Shown here piece after piece: positions 1 to 11,480 of a DNA stretch of 64,000 bases (position 1 is its first letter; each line of letters opens with the position of its first letter). Below the pieces are notes generated by a model. That model did no database searches. It was not told where the DNA came from and worked only from the letters and a program-made list of their open reading frames with translations. The position numbers and the translations under genes are program-made. Source of the DNA: Harmonia axyridis (taxonomy: Eukaryota > Arthropoda > Insecta > Coleoptera > Coccinellidae). The DNA is taken from contig NC_059501.1 in assembly GCF_914767665.1 (NCBI RefSeq), positions 6,760,501 through 6,824,500 of the forward strand, read 5' to 3'.

Positions 1-2
1 TG

Positions 3-1871
3 TGGTTCACTGCGTCCATCAAGCGTAACATCCGCTTAAAAAATTTCTATCGTTCAAAATGGCTGCGGACTCGAAATCAAAATTGTCGTGGACAGTTTGT
101 ACGACTAAGAGCATTGATCAAGTCTGAGATTTCTACGGCTTATGATGATTATGTCACATCCATCATGGAAAAGATGAAGTTGGATCCGAAGATTTTCTGG
201 AAATTTATCAACCAGAAGAAGAATTGCTCTAGAATACCAGGAGTGATGTATGTCGATGAAGAACCCCATGATGATCCTCAGGCAGTTGTTGATATTTTTG
301 CTGAACATTTTTCCGAATTGAACGTTGAAGCTGCAGATGAACCGGAGAATATTCGGTACACCTCTGCTGATCAGTATCCTCCTGTAATTGTACCTGAAAT
401 CTTTGAAGATGAGATAAAGGCAATTATGTCCAATTTTCCAAACAAAACAACATCTGGAGATGACGGTATCCCATCGTTTTTCTTAAGAAATTACAGTGCT
501 GTTCTTGCTAAACCGTTGACTATCATTATCAACTTCAGTCTGAGGAATTGCATTTTTCCTTCTCAGTGGAAGAGAGCACGTGTGGTTCCGATTTTCAAGA
601 AGGGGAATAATGCACATGTCCATAACTACAGGCCAATATCTATCCTGTCAAATTTTGCGAAGGTGTACGAGGAGGTGTTATACAAGGACATATATTTTAG
701 TGTTCATTCATATTTGTCCACACAACAGCACGGATTCATTCGAGGAAGATCTACCGTAACTAACCTGGCAACAATTTCACAATACATCACGGAGAGCTTG
801 GACGAGGGTGGTCAAGTTGATGTTATCTACACTGACCTATCTAGAGCGTTTGATACTGTTGACCATAATATTCTGCTGAGGAAATTAACATCACTGGGTT
901 TCAGTCCAGCATATGTGAGGCTTCTGCGATCGTATCTCAGGAGAAGAATGAATTATGTTTTTTACAATGGCTTCAAATCGTTTGAGTATGCTCTTTCATG
1001 TGGCGTTCCCCAGGGATCAAATTTGGGGCCATTGTTGTTTGTTATATACATCAATGATCTTCTAACCTCACTTAGATGTCCAGCATTGGCTTTCGCAGAC
1101 GACTTCAAGCTCTACTTGAGAATCCGTGATGTGGCTGATTTGCTGTTTCTCCAGTCGTGCTTGGAATATGTTCATGGTTGGTGCTTATGCAACAGGCTTG
1201 TGTTAAATATGGACAAATGTTTCAAGGTCACATACACTAGAAAGTCAACTCCTCTATCGTATGGCTATCATATTGCTGAGAGGTTTCTCAGCAATAAAGA
1301 TGAAATATGTGACCTCGGAGTTTTATTTGATTCCTCATTCAGCTTTATTCCGCATGTAGATCAGCTTTGTGCATCAGCTAGTCGAGCTTTAGGCTTTGTT
1401 TTTAGATGCAGCAGTGAGTTCAGGGATTGGTCGATATTGAGGAATCTATATTTCGCGCTGGTTGTCAGTAAGTTGGAGTATGCTCACTTGGTGTGGTTCC
1501 CTATTTATGACTGTCATTTGTCGCGATTGGAGCGTGTTCATAGGAGATTTTTTAAATACGTGTTGTTCAAGAGAACAGGGCGGTATCCTGAGCGTGGTGC
1601 AGACCTTTCTGATGTTATGGAGGAGTTGAGGATATCCTCGTTACTTGATAGACATGAAGAACAATGTGCCAGGTTTGCCCGTGGATTGTTAGCCAACAGG
1701 ATAGACTCACCATATCTTCTGTCCAGGATGTCTTTCAATGTGCCGAGACTAGCAGCGAGGTCGACACCAGTTTTCTATTTACCTACGGCTCGGACTAATA
1801 TTTCTGAACGATCTCCAGTTAACCGTATTTGTAAAAGTGCTAATAAACTGAGAGTTAATGTTTTTGGTTGA
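3..1871 (+). CDS. non-LTR retrotransposon ORF2, reverse transcriptase part (5' end outside window)
   Basis: This is a LINE reverse transcriptase, the enzyme that copies element RNA into a nicked chromosomal target. The frame is open from base 3 to the TGA at 1869-1871 (about 622 codons) with no stop, so the true start lies left of the window; no ATG marks the beginning here. Visible motifs in order: NYRPIS (about 623-640), the TDLSRAFDTVDH block (about 831-866), GVPQGS (1003-1020) and the catalytic FADD box (about 1090-1104, followed by FKLY), then a C-terminal region ending in VNVFG. The endonuclease domain expected upstream is not in view. The GVPQGS..LGPLLF.IYINDL and FADD.KLY wording resembles the CR1/L2 group more than Jockey; clade assignment is tentative. 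The uninterrupted frame suggests a recent insertion. Confidence 0.9.
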   Translation, partial: WFTASIKRNIRLKNFYRSKWLRTRNQNCRGQFVRLRALIKSEISTAYDDYVTSIMEKMKLDPKIFWKFINQKKNCSRIPGVMYVDEEPHDDPQAVVDIFAEHFSELNVEAADEPENIRYTSADQYPPVIVPEIFEDEIKAIMSNFPNKTTSGDDGIPSFFLRNYSAVLAKPLTIIINFSLRNCIFPSQWKRARVVPIFKKGNNAHVHNYRPISILSNFAKVYEEVLYKDIYFSVHSYLSTQQHGFIRGRSTVTNLATISQYITESLDEGGQVDVIYTDLSRAFDTVDHNILLRKLTSLGFSPAYVRLLRSYLRRRMNYVFYNGFKSFEYALSCGVPQGSNLGPLLFVIYINDLLTSLRCPALAFADDFKLYLRIRDVADLLFLQSCLEYVHGWCLCNRLVLNMDKCFKVTYTRKSTPLSYGYHIAERFLSNKDEICDLGVLFDSSFSFIPHVDQLCASASRALGFVFRCSSEFRDWSILRNLYFALVVSKLEYAHLVWFPIYDCHLSRLERVHRRFFKYVLFKRTGRYPERGADLSDVMEELRISSLLDRHEEQCARFARGLLANRIDSPYLLSRMSFNVPRLAARSTPVFYLPTARTNISERSPVNRICKSANKLRVNVFG

Positions 1872-2035
1872 GTTTCGGGAAGTGAATTTTCAAGTGGGAA
1901 ATGCATCATGTTGATGTGTTGAATTATTTTTGTGTATTCTGCACTGTATATTGTATATTATTTTTACCCTGTAATTGGGATATTCCTGTTGGGTAATAAA
2001 GAAATGTTATTATTATTATTATTATTATTATTAAA
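1872..2035 (+). repeat. 3'UTR and (TTA)n tail of the LINE at 3-1871
   Basis: About 135 bases of AT-rich untranslated sequence follow the stop codon, then an AATAAA at about 1997-2002 and a run of TTA triplets (about 2009-2033). A short tandem tail at the 3' end is typical of some non-LTR elements. Sequence changes at about 2035 to an unrelated, older LINE on the opposite strand. Confidence 0.75.
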
Positions 2036-2039
2036 AGGG

Positions 2040-3065
2040 TTTTTTGAGAGCATTGAAAAAATTAAGACTGCCTTCGGCTGAAAGAGACCTCTCTGAAGAC
2101 ATTACTCCTTCAACTTTGGCTCTAAACTTGCAAGAATGCAGGTAAGAGGCTACAAGTTGAACCATGGAGAATGGAAAACCGACTGCAAGCAGTTTGTATA
2201 GCAGTTCCTACTACTCGGAGATCTTGTGGCATAGAGGAGTGTTGGCTTTGAAAACCAAACTGTTTCAACTGTATGACCTTCTTTCCTTCAGTTATTGCCT
2301 TCAATCTTTTCAAAATTACCGCTTCCGCAATCTTCCCTATGCATGAGAGAAGACTGATCAGACGGTAATTTTGCAGGAAATTTTGTGTCTTTGCCGCTCT
2401 TGTGGATTCAAACCACGTAGGCTGTCTTCCATTCCTTTGGAAAGTGCCTCAGTATTTTCGTCAGTGCTACTAAGGCATTTCGAGGGAGGTTTCGCAACGT
2501 CAAGTTAGAGATCTCGCCGTTTTACCTCTGCTTGACATTATGGTGTTCTGGATTTCCTGAACAGATGTGAAACCAATAGCTTCCATCGCTTACTATTTCA
2601 AGTCTCTTCTCACATTGTGGTTGACGTCCTCGATGTGGTCCAAATCCGCATTGTACTAATTAGGACTGCATTGGCTTCTCAGGTTATCTGCGAAAGCTTC
2701 AGCCTTTTTCTCTGGATTATATACCATTCCTTGTAGTCCGTGAATCGATGGGGTTGGCATCCTATCTGAGGGTAGTGCTCTGGCCATTCACCAAACGATG
2801 TTGTCTTCTTTGGAGAGAGATTAGTTCTATAAGCTTCCTTGACTCTTGCATTGTGCTGATTGAACACCCAACAGTCCTCAAGGCTGAGTCTGTTCTGAGC
2901 TCTACGCCTCGTTCTGTGCTTCTCCTTGTTTAGCTTCTCGATATCTTCTGAAATCGTGATCTACTGACTAGGGAAAGAAGAAACTCGTCCAATGAAGTTT
3001 TGATCTCGACGGCTGAGTCCAGTTCCTTGGAGTCAGATATAAGCTTAATTGGACCCATGTTTTTC
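2040..3065 (-). pseudogene. degraded Jockey-like LINE (reverse transcriptase region)
   Basis: Reading the minus strand from about 3060 to 2040 gives pieces of a LINE ORF2 in several frames. From N to C: a segment like NQHNARVKEAY (about 2870-2830), IHGLQGMVYNPEKKAEAFAD (about 2745-2685), W.TA.VV.I.K.GK followed by NYRLISLLSCIGKIAEAVI (about 2440-2310), then FGFQSQHSSMPQDLRVV (about 2260-2205). These match the segment before finger motif 1, the NYRPISLL motif and the QFGFR.HST..Q block of LINE reverse transcriptases. Stops and frameshifts are frequent and no catalytic FADD box is recognisable, so the copy is dead. The intact LINE on the left ends directly against it, which suggests that element inserted here. 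Confidence 0.75.
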
Positions 3066-4257
3066 ATCATTTGGTTCTTGACAACATGTCAATCTGCTCA
3101 TGACTTAGTTTTCGGAGGATCCTGAACATGATTCTGGTGGATAAAATTAACCTTTTTTGTTTTGCAGCTGTGAATATTACTTACACAGTCAACAGCTTCG
3201 CCTCTATTTTTCCCCCATAACGCCTAAAAAACCCACCAGTTGATATCGCGCACTAAACTAAGATTTTCTCAGCAAATCAGTGAAGTATCGACTCACTGAT
3301 ATATTATAATTATAATTATAAGCATTTAATGATTTCACAAGGCTAATGGTAATGTACTTCTGTCCATTCAATATCAACTGATTGACTAAGGAGAAAAAAA
3401 TCTATTCAATCCTTATTCCACCTAGTAGGCTATAGAATTTCTGACACTCTGTATACACAATTCTAAACTATAGATGATTCTCAGTACGCGATCTAGGTAT
3501 CCATGTCCTTTTAGGAAACATACTCATCATTCTCTTCATCATAGCAAAAGTTGCTCCAACAACGTTGCCATATAGTCCAATATTTCCCCAACTTGAAATC
3601 GTTACCGTTGCAACTATAAACCATCTTGAGAATGTAGATCTACATCAGAGGGAAAAGGGACGCAAGCATTTCCATTAAACGGAGATAATCGTTCCTCAAC
3701 AAAAGTGGATTTTCATGAGGCGCCCGGATACGTCCATTCGTTTCGCCATCAGCGATAAAAAATAACCTATTTAGCGGGAAAAAAAGCGATATTTCTCCCT
3801 CCGAGAAGTTTATAGTAAGGAGAGTAGGCCCGTACGCTAATTCGTATGCGAAATCGTCCTCCTAGGCGCATCACGTGATTTACGGGACCCCGAAATATGC
3901 ATTATCCAAATTCGTGTTCCGTCTTTTTTATCGCGAGGGGGGGCAGGCTGCAAATCATCGGGTTTGAATGTGTCGGACCGGCCCGAAGTGGGACGAAGTG
4001 CCCCTGGATTTTTTTTCGGGTCGAGTTGAGAGGTTCGGGAAATATTGGAATATTCCAATGGGATTTTTTTTTTCGATATGAAGGGATAGTTTGAAGGTTT
4101 TTTAGATTCCTCTTATCAAATAAAATACTTTTTTTATTTGTCATGTCTCCAGATTCGGCTCAGGTGAAAAAATACAGTCTGTTTAAGTTAAAAAAAAATT
4201 GTTTTTCTTTTGAAACTTTGACATGATCATTCATAATGAAATTAAGTTTTCTATATG
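3066..4257. other. no gene recognised
   Basis: AT-rich DNA without a convincing frame. A GC-richer patch lies at about 3830-4010 and contains overlapping short frames on both strands, none with family resemblance. Long T and A runs occur near 4000-4080 and 4190. Confidence 0.5.
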
Positions 4258-5195
4258 GTGTTTTTTTTTTAAGTATATAACTTTAAGTTGGCATTACTGT
4301 TCAAGATGGCGACCGATTTAACAGCTGTCAAGTGATTTATTCTCAGTTTGGTTTGGCAATTAATCATGATTAAGACTCACGCTTGAACAACGCTCGCAAA
4401 TAGTGCAATTTTATATCGAAAATAATGCTTCTGTGCGGAATACGTATCGCGCACTATGTCCATTTTATTTTGTTTAGCGATGAAGCACACTTCTGGTTGA
4501 ATGGCTACGTCAACAAACAAAACTGCCGCATTTGGAGAGAAGCTTATCCTCAAGTGTGTGTCGAAACACCGTTACATCCAGAAAAACTGACTGTTTGGTG
4601 CGCTTTATGGGCTGGTGGAATAATTGGTCCGAACTTCTTCAAAAACGATGATGGCCAGAACGTTACAGTCAATGGTGATCGGTATAGAGCCATGATTACT
4701 AACTTTTTCATTCCTGAATTGAACAACCATGATGTCTAGGAGCTGTGGTTCCAACAAGACGGCGCAACATGTCACACAGCTCGTGCCACAATCGATTTAT
4801 TGAAAGACATGTTTGGTGACGGCCTAATTTCACGTTTTAGACCTTTGAATTGGCCTTCAAAATCTTGTGATTTAACACCGCTAGACTAGTTTCTGTGGGG
4901 CTATGTAAAGTCATTGGTCTATGCGGATACGCCACAAACCCTTGACCATTTGGAAGACAACATTCGCCGTGTTATTGCCGATATACGGCCACAAATGTTG
5001 GAAAAATTCATCGAAAATTGGACGTCCAGATTGGACTACATCCGAGCCAGTCGTGGCGGTCATATGCCAGAAATCATTTTTAAAATGTAATGCCACAAGA
5101 TTATCTTGTGGATAAATAAAATTCATGTCAATCGAATAATCCATCGTTGTTTTATTGCAATTTAAAGTTCTATAGCTCTAAAAAAAACACCCTTT
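4258..5195 (+). mobile_element. DD41D (rosa-like) mariner, copy 1, internally deleted
   Basis: About 940 bp bounded by similar inverted ends: GGTGTTTTTTT...TATA.AACTTTAAGTT at the left, and the reverse complement of GGGTGTTTTTTTTAGAGCTA with AACTTTAAATT at the right. Sequence inside the left end (AAGATGGCGACCGATTTAAC) recurs inside two other copies at 15486-16416 and 51170-52106. A complete element of this family should be about 1.3 kb. The N-terminal third of the transposase is joined directly to the FSDEAHF motif near 4461-4475, so the copy is an internal deletion product. It lies against a second repeat beginning at 5196. Confidence 0.85.
4366..5090 (+). pseudogene. DD41D mariner transposase, broken
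   Basis: The transposase cuts and pastes the element using an aspartate triad. From the ATG at 4366 a frameshift appears within a few codons (the sister copy at 51995 reads MNRLTPEQ here). After the deletion junction the frame reads FSDEAHFWLNGYVNKQNCRIW, GGIIGPNFF, WFQQDGATCHTA, CDLTPLD and SRGGHMPEIIFKM to the TAA at 5088-5090. A nonsense TAG stands at 4737-4739 where sister copies have CAG, and another replaces the tyrosine after LTPLD near 4887. The two visible catalytic aspartates (QQDG and LTPLD) are 41 residues apart, the spacing of the DD41D group. The product cannot be functional. Confidence 0.88.
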
Positions 5196-5625
5196 ATTAT
5201 AAATAACGATTATCTAGTTATGTGGCAAATCTGTCATACCTTGTAGAATAAAATCGTGCTCGAATATCTCAATGATTTCCCGGTTATATTTCATTATTGT
5301 TTGTTGGTACTCGGAACTCAGCTGACATGGATGTATCTATTATCTGTCAAATTTGTGATACAGAAAAAAGTTCTGCCAACCAACATTTGGATGAAAAAAA
5401 TCCTCAAACGATATTTATCGAAATATTCCATTAATTTCAATAAAAATTCAGTGAATTAGAGAAAATAATTTATAATACTCATTCATGTTCATTCTCAACA
5501 CTCGTTCATTCAAAAACTCGCCACTTCGGGGCTGCTTTTTGAATTTTAAACTCGTGGAAGAATACCAATGCCTTCTGCAATTGTATTATAAATAACTATT
5601 CAGTTACTACTTTTAGTCTACGTCG
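5196..5625 (+). repeat. dispersed repeat, right half of the 49565-50625 element family
   Basis: From about 5232 the sequence parallels 50235-50620 closely: a GAATAAAATCGTGCTCGAAT start, a CCAACCAACATTT block, an AGAGAAAATAAT block, the CTCGTTCATTC...AACTCGCCACTTCG block, and an end at GCCTTCTGCA..TGTATTATAAATAACTATT. The left half of the element is absent; the DD41D copy ends directly against it. A 67-codon frame here (5256-5459) has no recognised function. Confidence 0.65.
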
Positions 5626-8600
5626 TCAGAACGAATTTTATAGAATGGTCCACCATTACCAAGTCCAGTAAAACTAACAAATACCGACCCGTTTCAGACA
5701 TTCCAAACACGTCGAATTTTTTTTTCAAATTATCAGGCATCAACACACACTCGGGAAAAATACACCGGGTATCGTATAACTCACCGAGGGATCTTCCCGG
5801 TCAAGTTCATCAAGTGGTGCCATCTATCACGTTCAACGTAAAAAAATACCGACAAGCGCAAAAAACGACGGGCATACATTTATTTTAATATTTTAATGTA
5901 TTCAAAAAACCAAAGGAGTAAATCTAAGTCTGCTTTGGACGTGGAACGGGCAACGCATATTTTAAATCTTGAATTATGGCGCGGCGCATTACCAGAAAAC
6001 ATCTCAAAGAGGCGTGTATAACACACGAATATCTCGGGAAAGGTTCAATTCTTGGGTTTCGTTTACCGCTTCTTGGCGTGGGGTGGGCAATCTTGAAATT
6101 CCGAGATTGTTTGAATGAGTAATTTTGTTGACGATGAGGATTTATATGGAAATTTGCGATTTATTTTTTAAATGATTAACCTTTGGAGGATTGTCCCCAT
6201 TCATCTTCAATTTCGATATGAATTCAATTCCGTTTGAGTTGTCCTTTTGGATCTAATATTTTGGTTCATTTATCAATTGATAAATCCTTGAAATCATTCT
6301 AGGAAGAAATTGTAATCCTCAAAATCCAAAATAAAATATTTAAACATTTATATAAATATTGTAACCACTGCTAAGATTGATTTTCCTTAATCGAATATAG
6401 TTCCAATCTTCAGCAGTCATTCTCTTATTTATCAATGAATTTTCAACATAATTCTCCTCTTTGCAACAGTAGTAGATGGAGTTTTATAACGCTAATATAA
6501 GCACCTCTATCGACCAGTAAAATTTTTTATAATTGTCGAAATCAGTTGCATTTGTTGGAAGATGAATCGGGTAGTCTGGGGTATTCACCTATTTTGTTTG
6601 GCAAACCTTCAAACTTGTTTTTGCAATCTGACTGCGTATTTTTTCAATTTACAAAAAAATCATTTATTCCATTACCTCTTTCTGCAGAACTATGTACTAT
6701 TCAGAAATGCTCTATTTACAAAAGGGCTAATTCCAATTCCAAGACATTCTCTATAGTTATCCTTATCAGTTCATCCAATCTTAACGTCCCAGCAAAGCAA
6801 TGCAATGGTTGCAACCTGAAATAACTGGAATTTATTTTTTAGTTGAAATTTTTTGAAATATCTTTGCCATTAAGAACTTTTCATTTGATGATCCGATTAA
6901 AAATTGATTCATTTGCGATCTAGTAAAAACGATAATGCTGAGTATGATCATAAAAGGAAATATCAAATTTGCAAAACTGTAATCGTAATTGATAGTTGGA
7001 CTTGGTCGATTTGATGAACATACCACCATGGAGACCACAAGCTTATATACTAGAAGAGGAAGAACTGCTTTGTTAGTATAGAAAAAGTTAGGGCCGAGTT
7101 AAGAAAAAGTTATGGCAACTGATGCCACAACTTTGTCGGAGGAGGGAGTAATGTAATAAATCGGAAATTCCTAAATTATTCAAATTATTATAACATTAAA
7201 ATGATATACATCGTATTTAGAGGATCCGATAAAGATTAAGGAAGGAAAGCAGTATTGTTTAGAGACTCATATTGAGAAGGGCTCAGAACTTATACGTCGG
7301 TCACTAAACCGGACATAGAGCAAACAAATTTCTTACAGTATTAGGGTAGCTTTCACTGAGTTCAAGTCGATTAGAAGAGAAGATTTAGTTGACACGAAAA
7401 TTGAATGAACAAGTATTTAAAGCTAGCAAAAAAAAATTGTTTTGGTTCTAAGAAAGAGCGAGCTAGGTAAGAACTGAAGATAAGTATTAATGAAAGTCAA
7501 ACAGAAGAACAGATGATTGGGTACTTTCTTTGTTTAAGTTTTTCTCAAATGTCTGCATTTAACCAATTCTGAGCCAGGAATGAAATTATTGGATTCAACT
7601 TACTGATGAAAAGTGAGATTAATGACATGTTACAAATCAGAAAGTTTAGCTTTCAGATTTCATATCAGAACATTGATTAAAGCATGTTGAAACCAAAATC
7701 TATTAACCAAGTTTCGTGATGAAATCAATTTAATATGAAAAAAAAAAGTTTTTTCAGTTTTTATATGTAACTAACGCATAACAGTACAGGACCTTCAATT
7801 ATCCAGGGTACATCAAGTACTAATGGTCATATAAACCAACAGTCAGTTGTCCTTATAGCAACGCGAGCGTAAACAAACAGATCGTCATCGCACCCAAGAA
7901 AACGCGAACTTTCCACCGCGAAAGATTACCATCTGCGTCCAGCAACCAGACCATCCATCTCCCCCCAACATGAACCAGCGAAGACCAACGAAACCCATTG
8001 TCTAAGCGCTCCCTTGATTAGGAGATGATAAACGACGATCTCCGACCCATTGTTCATCCTGTCAACTTTCATCCAATCTCCGGTTTTCACACCAACCTCT
8101 CTTCCTCGATTCCAAGATTTCCAAGATAGTACAGGCGGCCTCGACCGCGACTCGTACTACGAGGAGGTACTACACAACACGCTGCTGACCGCCATATATA
8201 ACCCTGCTGGATATTTTCCCTGCTCCGATACAAGAAATACGACAGCTGTCCAACGGCGTTTGTATGAAGACATCGCCGTGTTATATACACGTACAGCGGA
8301 CGCCAGAGTTATGGTCGCGCGCAAGTATGGCATTTCATATATATATAGTGTGAGAAACAAAGATCGTAAAGCGCGAGGCTGTCATAATTTCTCGCATGGT
8401 ATGGCCGTGCGGATTTTTGTGGGTGAGGTGTGTGAGAGGAGTAAGGGGATCAGGATGAAAATTCTGCGTTACCTAGTTGAGATTTCTGTATGGGAGAATG
8501 AGGGGAAAAGAGTCGAGTTGCGTGGGTGGCAAAGTGAAAGGGTTTTGGAGTGGAATGAAGTATAATAATGTGGCTGAGTAGTGGAGATATTTCCACTTTG

Positions 8601-9089
8601 TGCGGAAAACTAGCCTATTGCAATTAATATGAATGGTCATCATGAATTCCATCACCTCCAACACATGTGGACAATTCTAACGTCATTCAATAGGAAATAA
8701 AGAGTCTCCCACTGCAATATTTCTATCATTGCGTAATACTAATAGATGAAAGAAAACGGTTATAGAATAAATAATGGTTGCTGGAACGAAATTGACTTTT
8801 GCATATTAATTCAATCAATTTCAATTTATAATAATATGGCGCCTACATCCAACACACTACATTGCGCAAATGTGCGAATTGATCATAGATAATTTCATGG
8901 AAATCTATGGTGTTGGAACCGTAGCAAAAGCAGCATTTTGGATGATATCGATGTCCATCGTTAAATGCAAATCCTCTTCTTTACAAAGAAATAAATATGC
9001 ATTGACCTATCTTAAGATATACTCGTACATTTGCAGAGTTCACTCAGCATCCAGAACAAATAATTCACTTATTCAAACCACTTTCTAGA
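5626..9089. other. no gene recognised; one GC-richer island
   Basis: Mostly AT-rich with no convincing protein. The stretch 5840-6100 is moderately GC-richer. A clearer island spans about 7860-8420. It holds a 171-codon open frame (8050-8565, +) that begins at TTG, has no ATG near its start and shows no family resemblance, so I do not call it a gene. Homeodomain-like GATTAG and GATA words sit near 8017-8030. The rest (6100-7860 and 8570-9089) shows nothing I can name. Confidence 0.5.
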
Positions 9090-9167
9090 AATAGGACGTA
9101 CGTTCAAATAAAATTTGGGAATTCTAACAACTTCGATATTTCATATAGAACACCCTGTATAGTGCAG

Positions 9168-9745
9168 AAAGATAGATAGATAACTATCATTTATTGCCGA
9201 GCAAATGGACATCGACCTTGGGTCGATTGTTCTTTCTGGTAATAGTGAAAAAATAATTGTTAATGTTAAATTCTAATTATATTAAATAAGGTCTGTATTG
9301 GGTGTTTTCTTGAAGAGCTGTGGTTGTGATCATCTTTGTAGAGGGCTAATACATCCTCTAGTTTTCTAAGTTTTTCAACAAATCTGGTTAATAGTTTGTT
9401 TAGTCTGAATCTTATTGGCTTAATCTTGGTGCTTGAATGAATGGGATAAGACGTTTGGTGGATTGTGGAGTATAAATTCCGGGTGCCTCATTCTTGTAAT
9501 GGTTCTAAGCGCTGTTGTTTCTCCTATTTCTACATTTATCAATGCTGGTCTTTAGCAGTTGTTGTATATTGTGGGGCGGCAAATTATAAATAGATTTTTG
9601 CTGCGGTAATTGTTGCCCAAGAAAAAACCTTCTTCTTCATGTTCTTGGTGTGCACATTGAAATTAAATTTATTTTCAATTTGTACTCCCAAGTATTTTAT
9701 TGAAGAAGCGAAAAGGATAGTTTTACCATCTAGTTGAAAAGTAGA
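9168..9745 (-). pseudogene. 3' end of a LINE (C-terminal reverse transcriptase part)
   Basis: On the minus strand, a frame ending near 9584 reads ESLSTFQLDGKTILFASSIKYLGVQI, then FNFNVHTKN and KKKVFSWA. This is the I.YLGV.I......H....KKA segment that follows the FADD box in Jockey-like LINEs. Weak similarity continues to about 9420 in other frames. The 3' end (left side) carries an AATAAA-like word near 9192-9198 and a short GATA/TATC repeat at 9168-9183, a common LINE tail form. The 5' side is cut at 9745, where a hAT derivative begins; the LINE does not resume beyond it, so this copy is a fragment. Confidence 0.65.
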
Positions 9746-10583
9746 TAGGGATTCACGGTTTGGCTTGATTTTCAAGCTTCTTGGCGTGAGATTGACTTGA
9801 GATCAAGTCAAGCTCAAGTCAAGTAGTAGTTTTTCAATCTCAAGTCGGGAAGTCGAGTCAAGTATTTATTTATCAAGTACTTTGATCACATTAAGCTACT
9901 TGATTTTCAGCAGTTTTATTTTGTAGTGTCACATCAATAAAAGAATGATGAAATGAGAAGAAACCTTGCAAAAACACTTGTTTATTAAACTTATTCTATA
10001 AAAGAACCGAAAATATCAACTTTCTGGAATAGGAACATAATCATAACGAAATAAAAAATAATAAAAAATTAAAGTTTCTTTTTATTGAGAAACCTCCAGG
10101 CTTTGTTTGATTTCATAATTTTCCATCCAGGACCCAAGACACATGAGGCATCTTATAGATTTGTCGCCTATCCTTTTGCGAGTTTTTGTAACTGTAAGAG
10201 CAGCTCTGGAAAATTGTCTCTCAACAGGAGCTGAAGATGCTGGCGTTGTTAAAAAAGTCCTTGGCCATTTTGGCCAAGTTTGGAAAGATATCTCTGAAAC
10301 TACCAAAATCTTTCAATAGATTTCATAGAAATGTGAGAAACTACAAATAAAATCACACTGGCAAATGCTTCAGTCTCTCGGTGCTCGAGGAATTCCCTTA
10401 TTTAGTCTAAGCGAGCACGAGATTGCAGAAATATATGCCGTGCGATGCGTGCATATTAAGCTCAAGTAATATCAAGTCAAGCAATAAATATCTAAAATCA
10501 GGTCATGTCAAGCTCAAGCGAGCTTGATTTTCAAGTCATGTAGTTGGTTAAAATTTCAAGTTTCTTGACTTGAGGAATTCCTA
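9746..10583. mobile_element. short hAT derivative, copy A
   Basis: About 840 bp. The left end begins TAGGGATTCACGG and the right end is GAGGAATTCCTA, related to the ends of three other copies (11481, 22974, 36095). Both subterminal regions are crowded with CAAGTCAAG, CAAGCTACTTG and CTTGACTTG words in both orientations, as expected for transposase binding sites. The centre retains only the last part of a hAT transposase gene. No clean 8-bp target duplication is visible for this copy. Confidence 0.75.
10082..10306 (-). pseudogene. hAT transposase C-terminal dimerisation segment
   Basis: The minus-strand frame contains TTPASSAPVERQFSRAALTVTK followed by RKRIGDKSIRCLMCLGSW and MENYEI. This is the conserved hAT C-terminal dimerisation signature (P.(S/T)SAPVER.FS.A......R.R). 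All upstream domains, including the zinc finger and the DDE catalytic core, are missing. The frame is a remnant inside an element that could move only with help from another source. Confidence 0.8.
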
Positions 10584-11480
10584 CGGCCAATACGTAAAAA
10601 TTCTGTGTTTTTTTTAAACATTTTGAACGTTTTCATTACAATTTGAGCCATCCCAATTCCGTCCAAACCAACTCAACCTGCATAACCTATCTCTCCGATC
10701 GTCGAACGAACCAACCTAAATACATCTAGACTAGAGCGGCCACTTTCCTCATTGTAAACGCACAAAAGGCCGCTAGAAATATGGACGACGGCCGTTCCTA
10801 CTACCCGAACAATATGGGCCTGCGTGTCCGACTCGAATAACGCCAGATTGATGTCGGTCCCCGGAGAAAAAATGGCAGGCAGGTAACCCCCCCGTAATTG
10901 AATTTCAGACACTGTTCAGAATTCGCCCCCATTGTGAAGGATCTGCGTTTGTCTTTTATAATATATTGGACGATAAAGGAAAATTACGTGGGGACTCTGT
11001 TTGCTTGCCAAGGTTGCATTTTTCGGGGGGTTTTGGGGATGGAACCGGATGGTTTGTATTAAAATTTAGGGGTGGACCGGGAGGGGATGATCGGTTAGTG
11101 GTTTTTGATCCGCAGGAAAGTGCCTGCGGAGGATTTGATAGATTTGGTTCGAATTTGGAATCAAAAGGATATTTTTGCGAAATTTCGTATTAATCGATTT
11201 GTCGAAATGCAAGCAAACTGCATTTTTTTTTTCAATGAAAAAGTTTACTGTATTGATGAATTCAATTCTTATTCATTATTTTTCAACCGATAAACAGAAG
11301 CGCTCATACAATGAAAAGTCGTTCATCATAATATTGATAAATTTTTTTCATTTTGTTGGGTTCATTACTTGACTGGTTTTACTTTGTATTAATGTATTAT
11401 TGCTCATTGTAGTAATGCGTAGCAGTTTATATACGACTTCATACATCTAATATGAACAAATTTCATCAAGACCTCTCATC
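10584..11480. other. no gene recognised; GC-richer island at 10660-10900
   Basis: The island 10660-10900 and its neighbour 10960-11160 contain short overlapping frames on both strands without family resemblance. The remainder is AT-rich. Confidence 0.45.

Noticed and set aside
8050..8565. 171-codon open frame on the + strand
   Set aside because: Starts at TTG with no suitable ATG, lies in a GC-richer island where chance frames are long, overlaps frames on the other strand and resembles no family.
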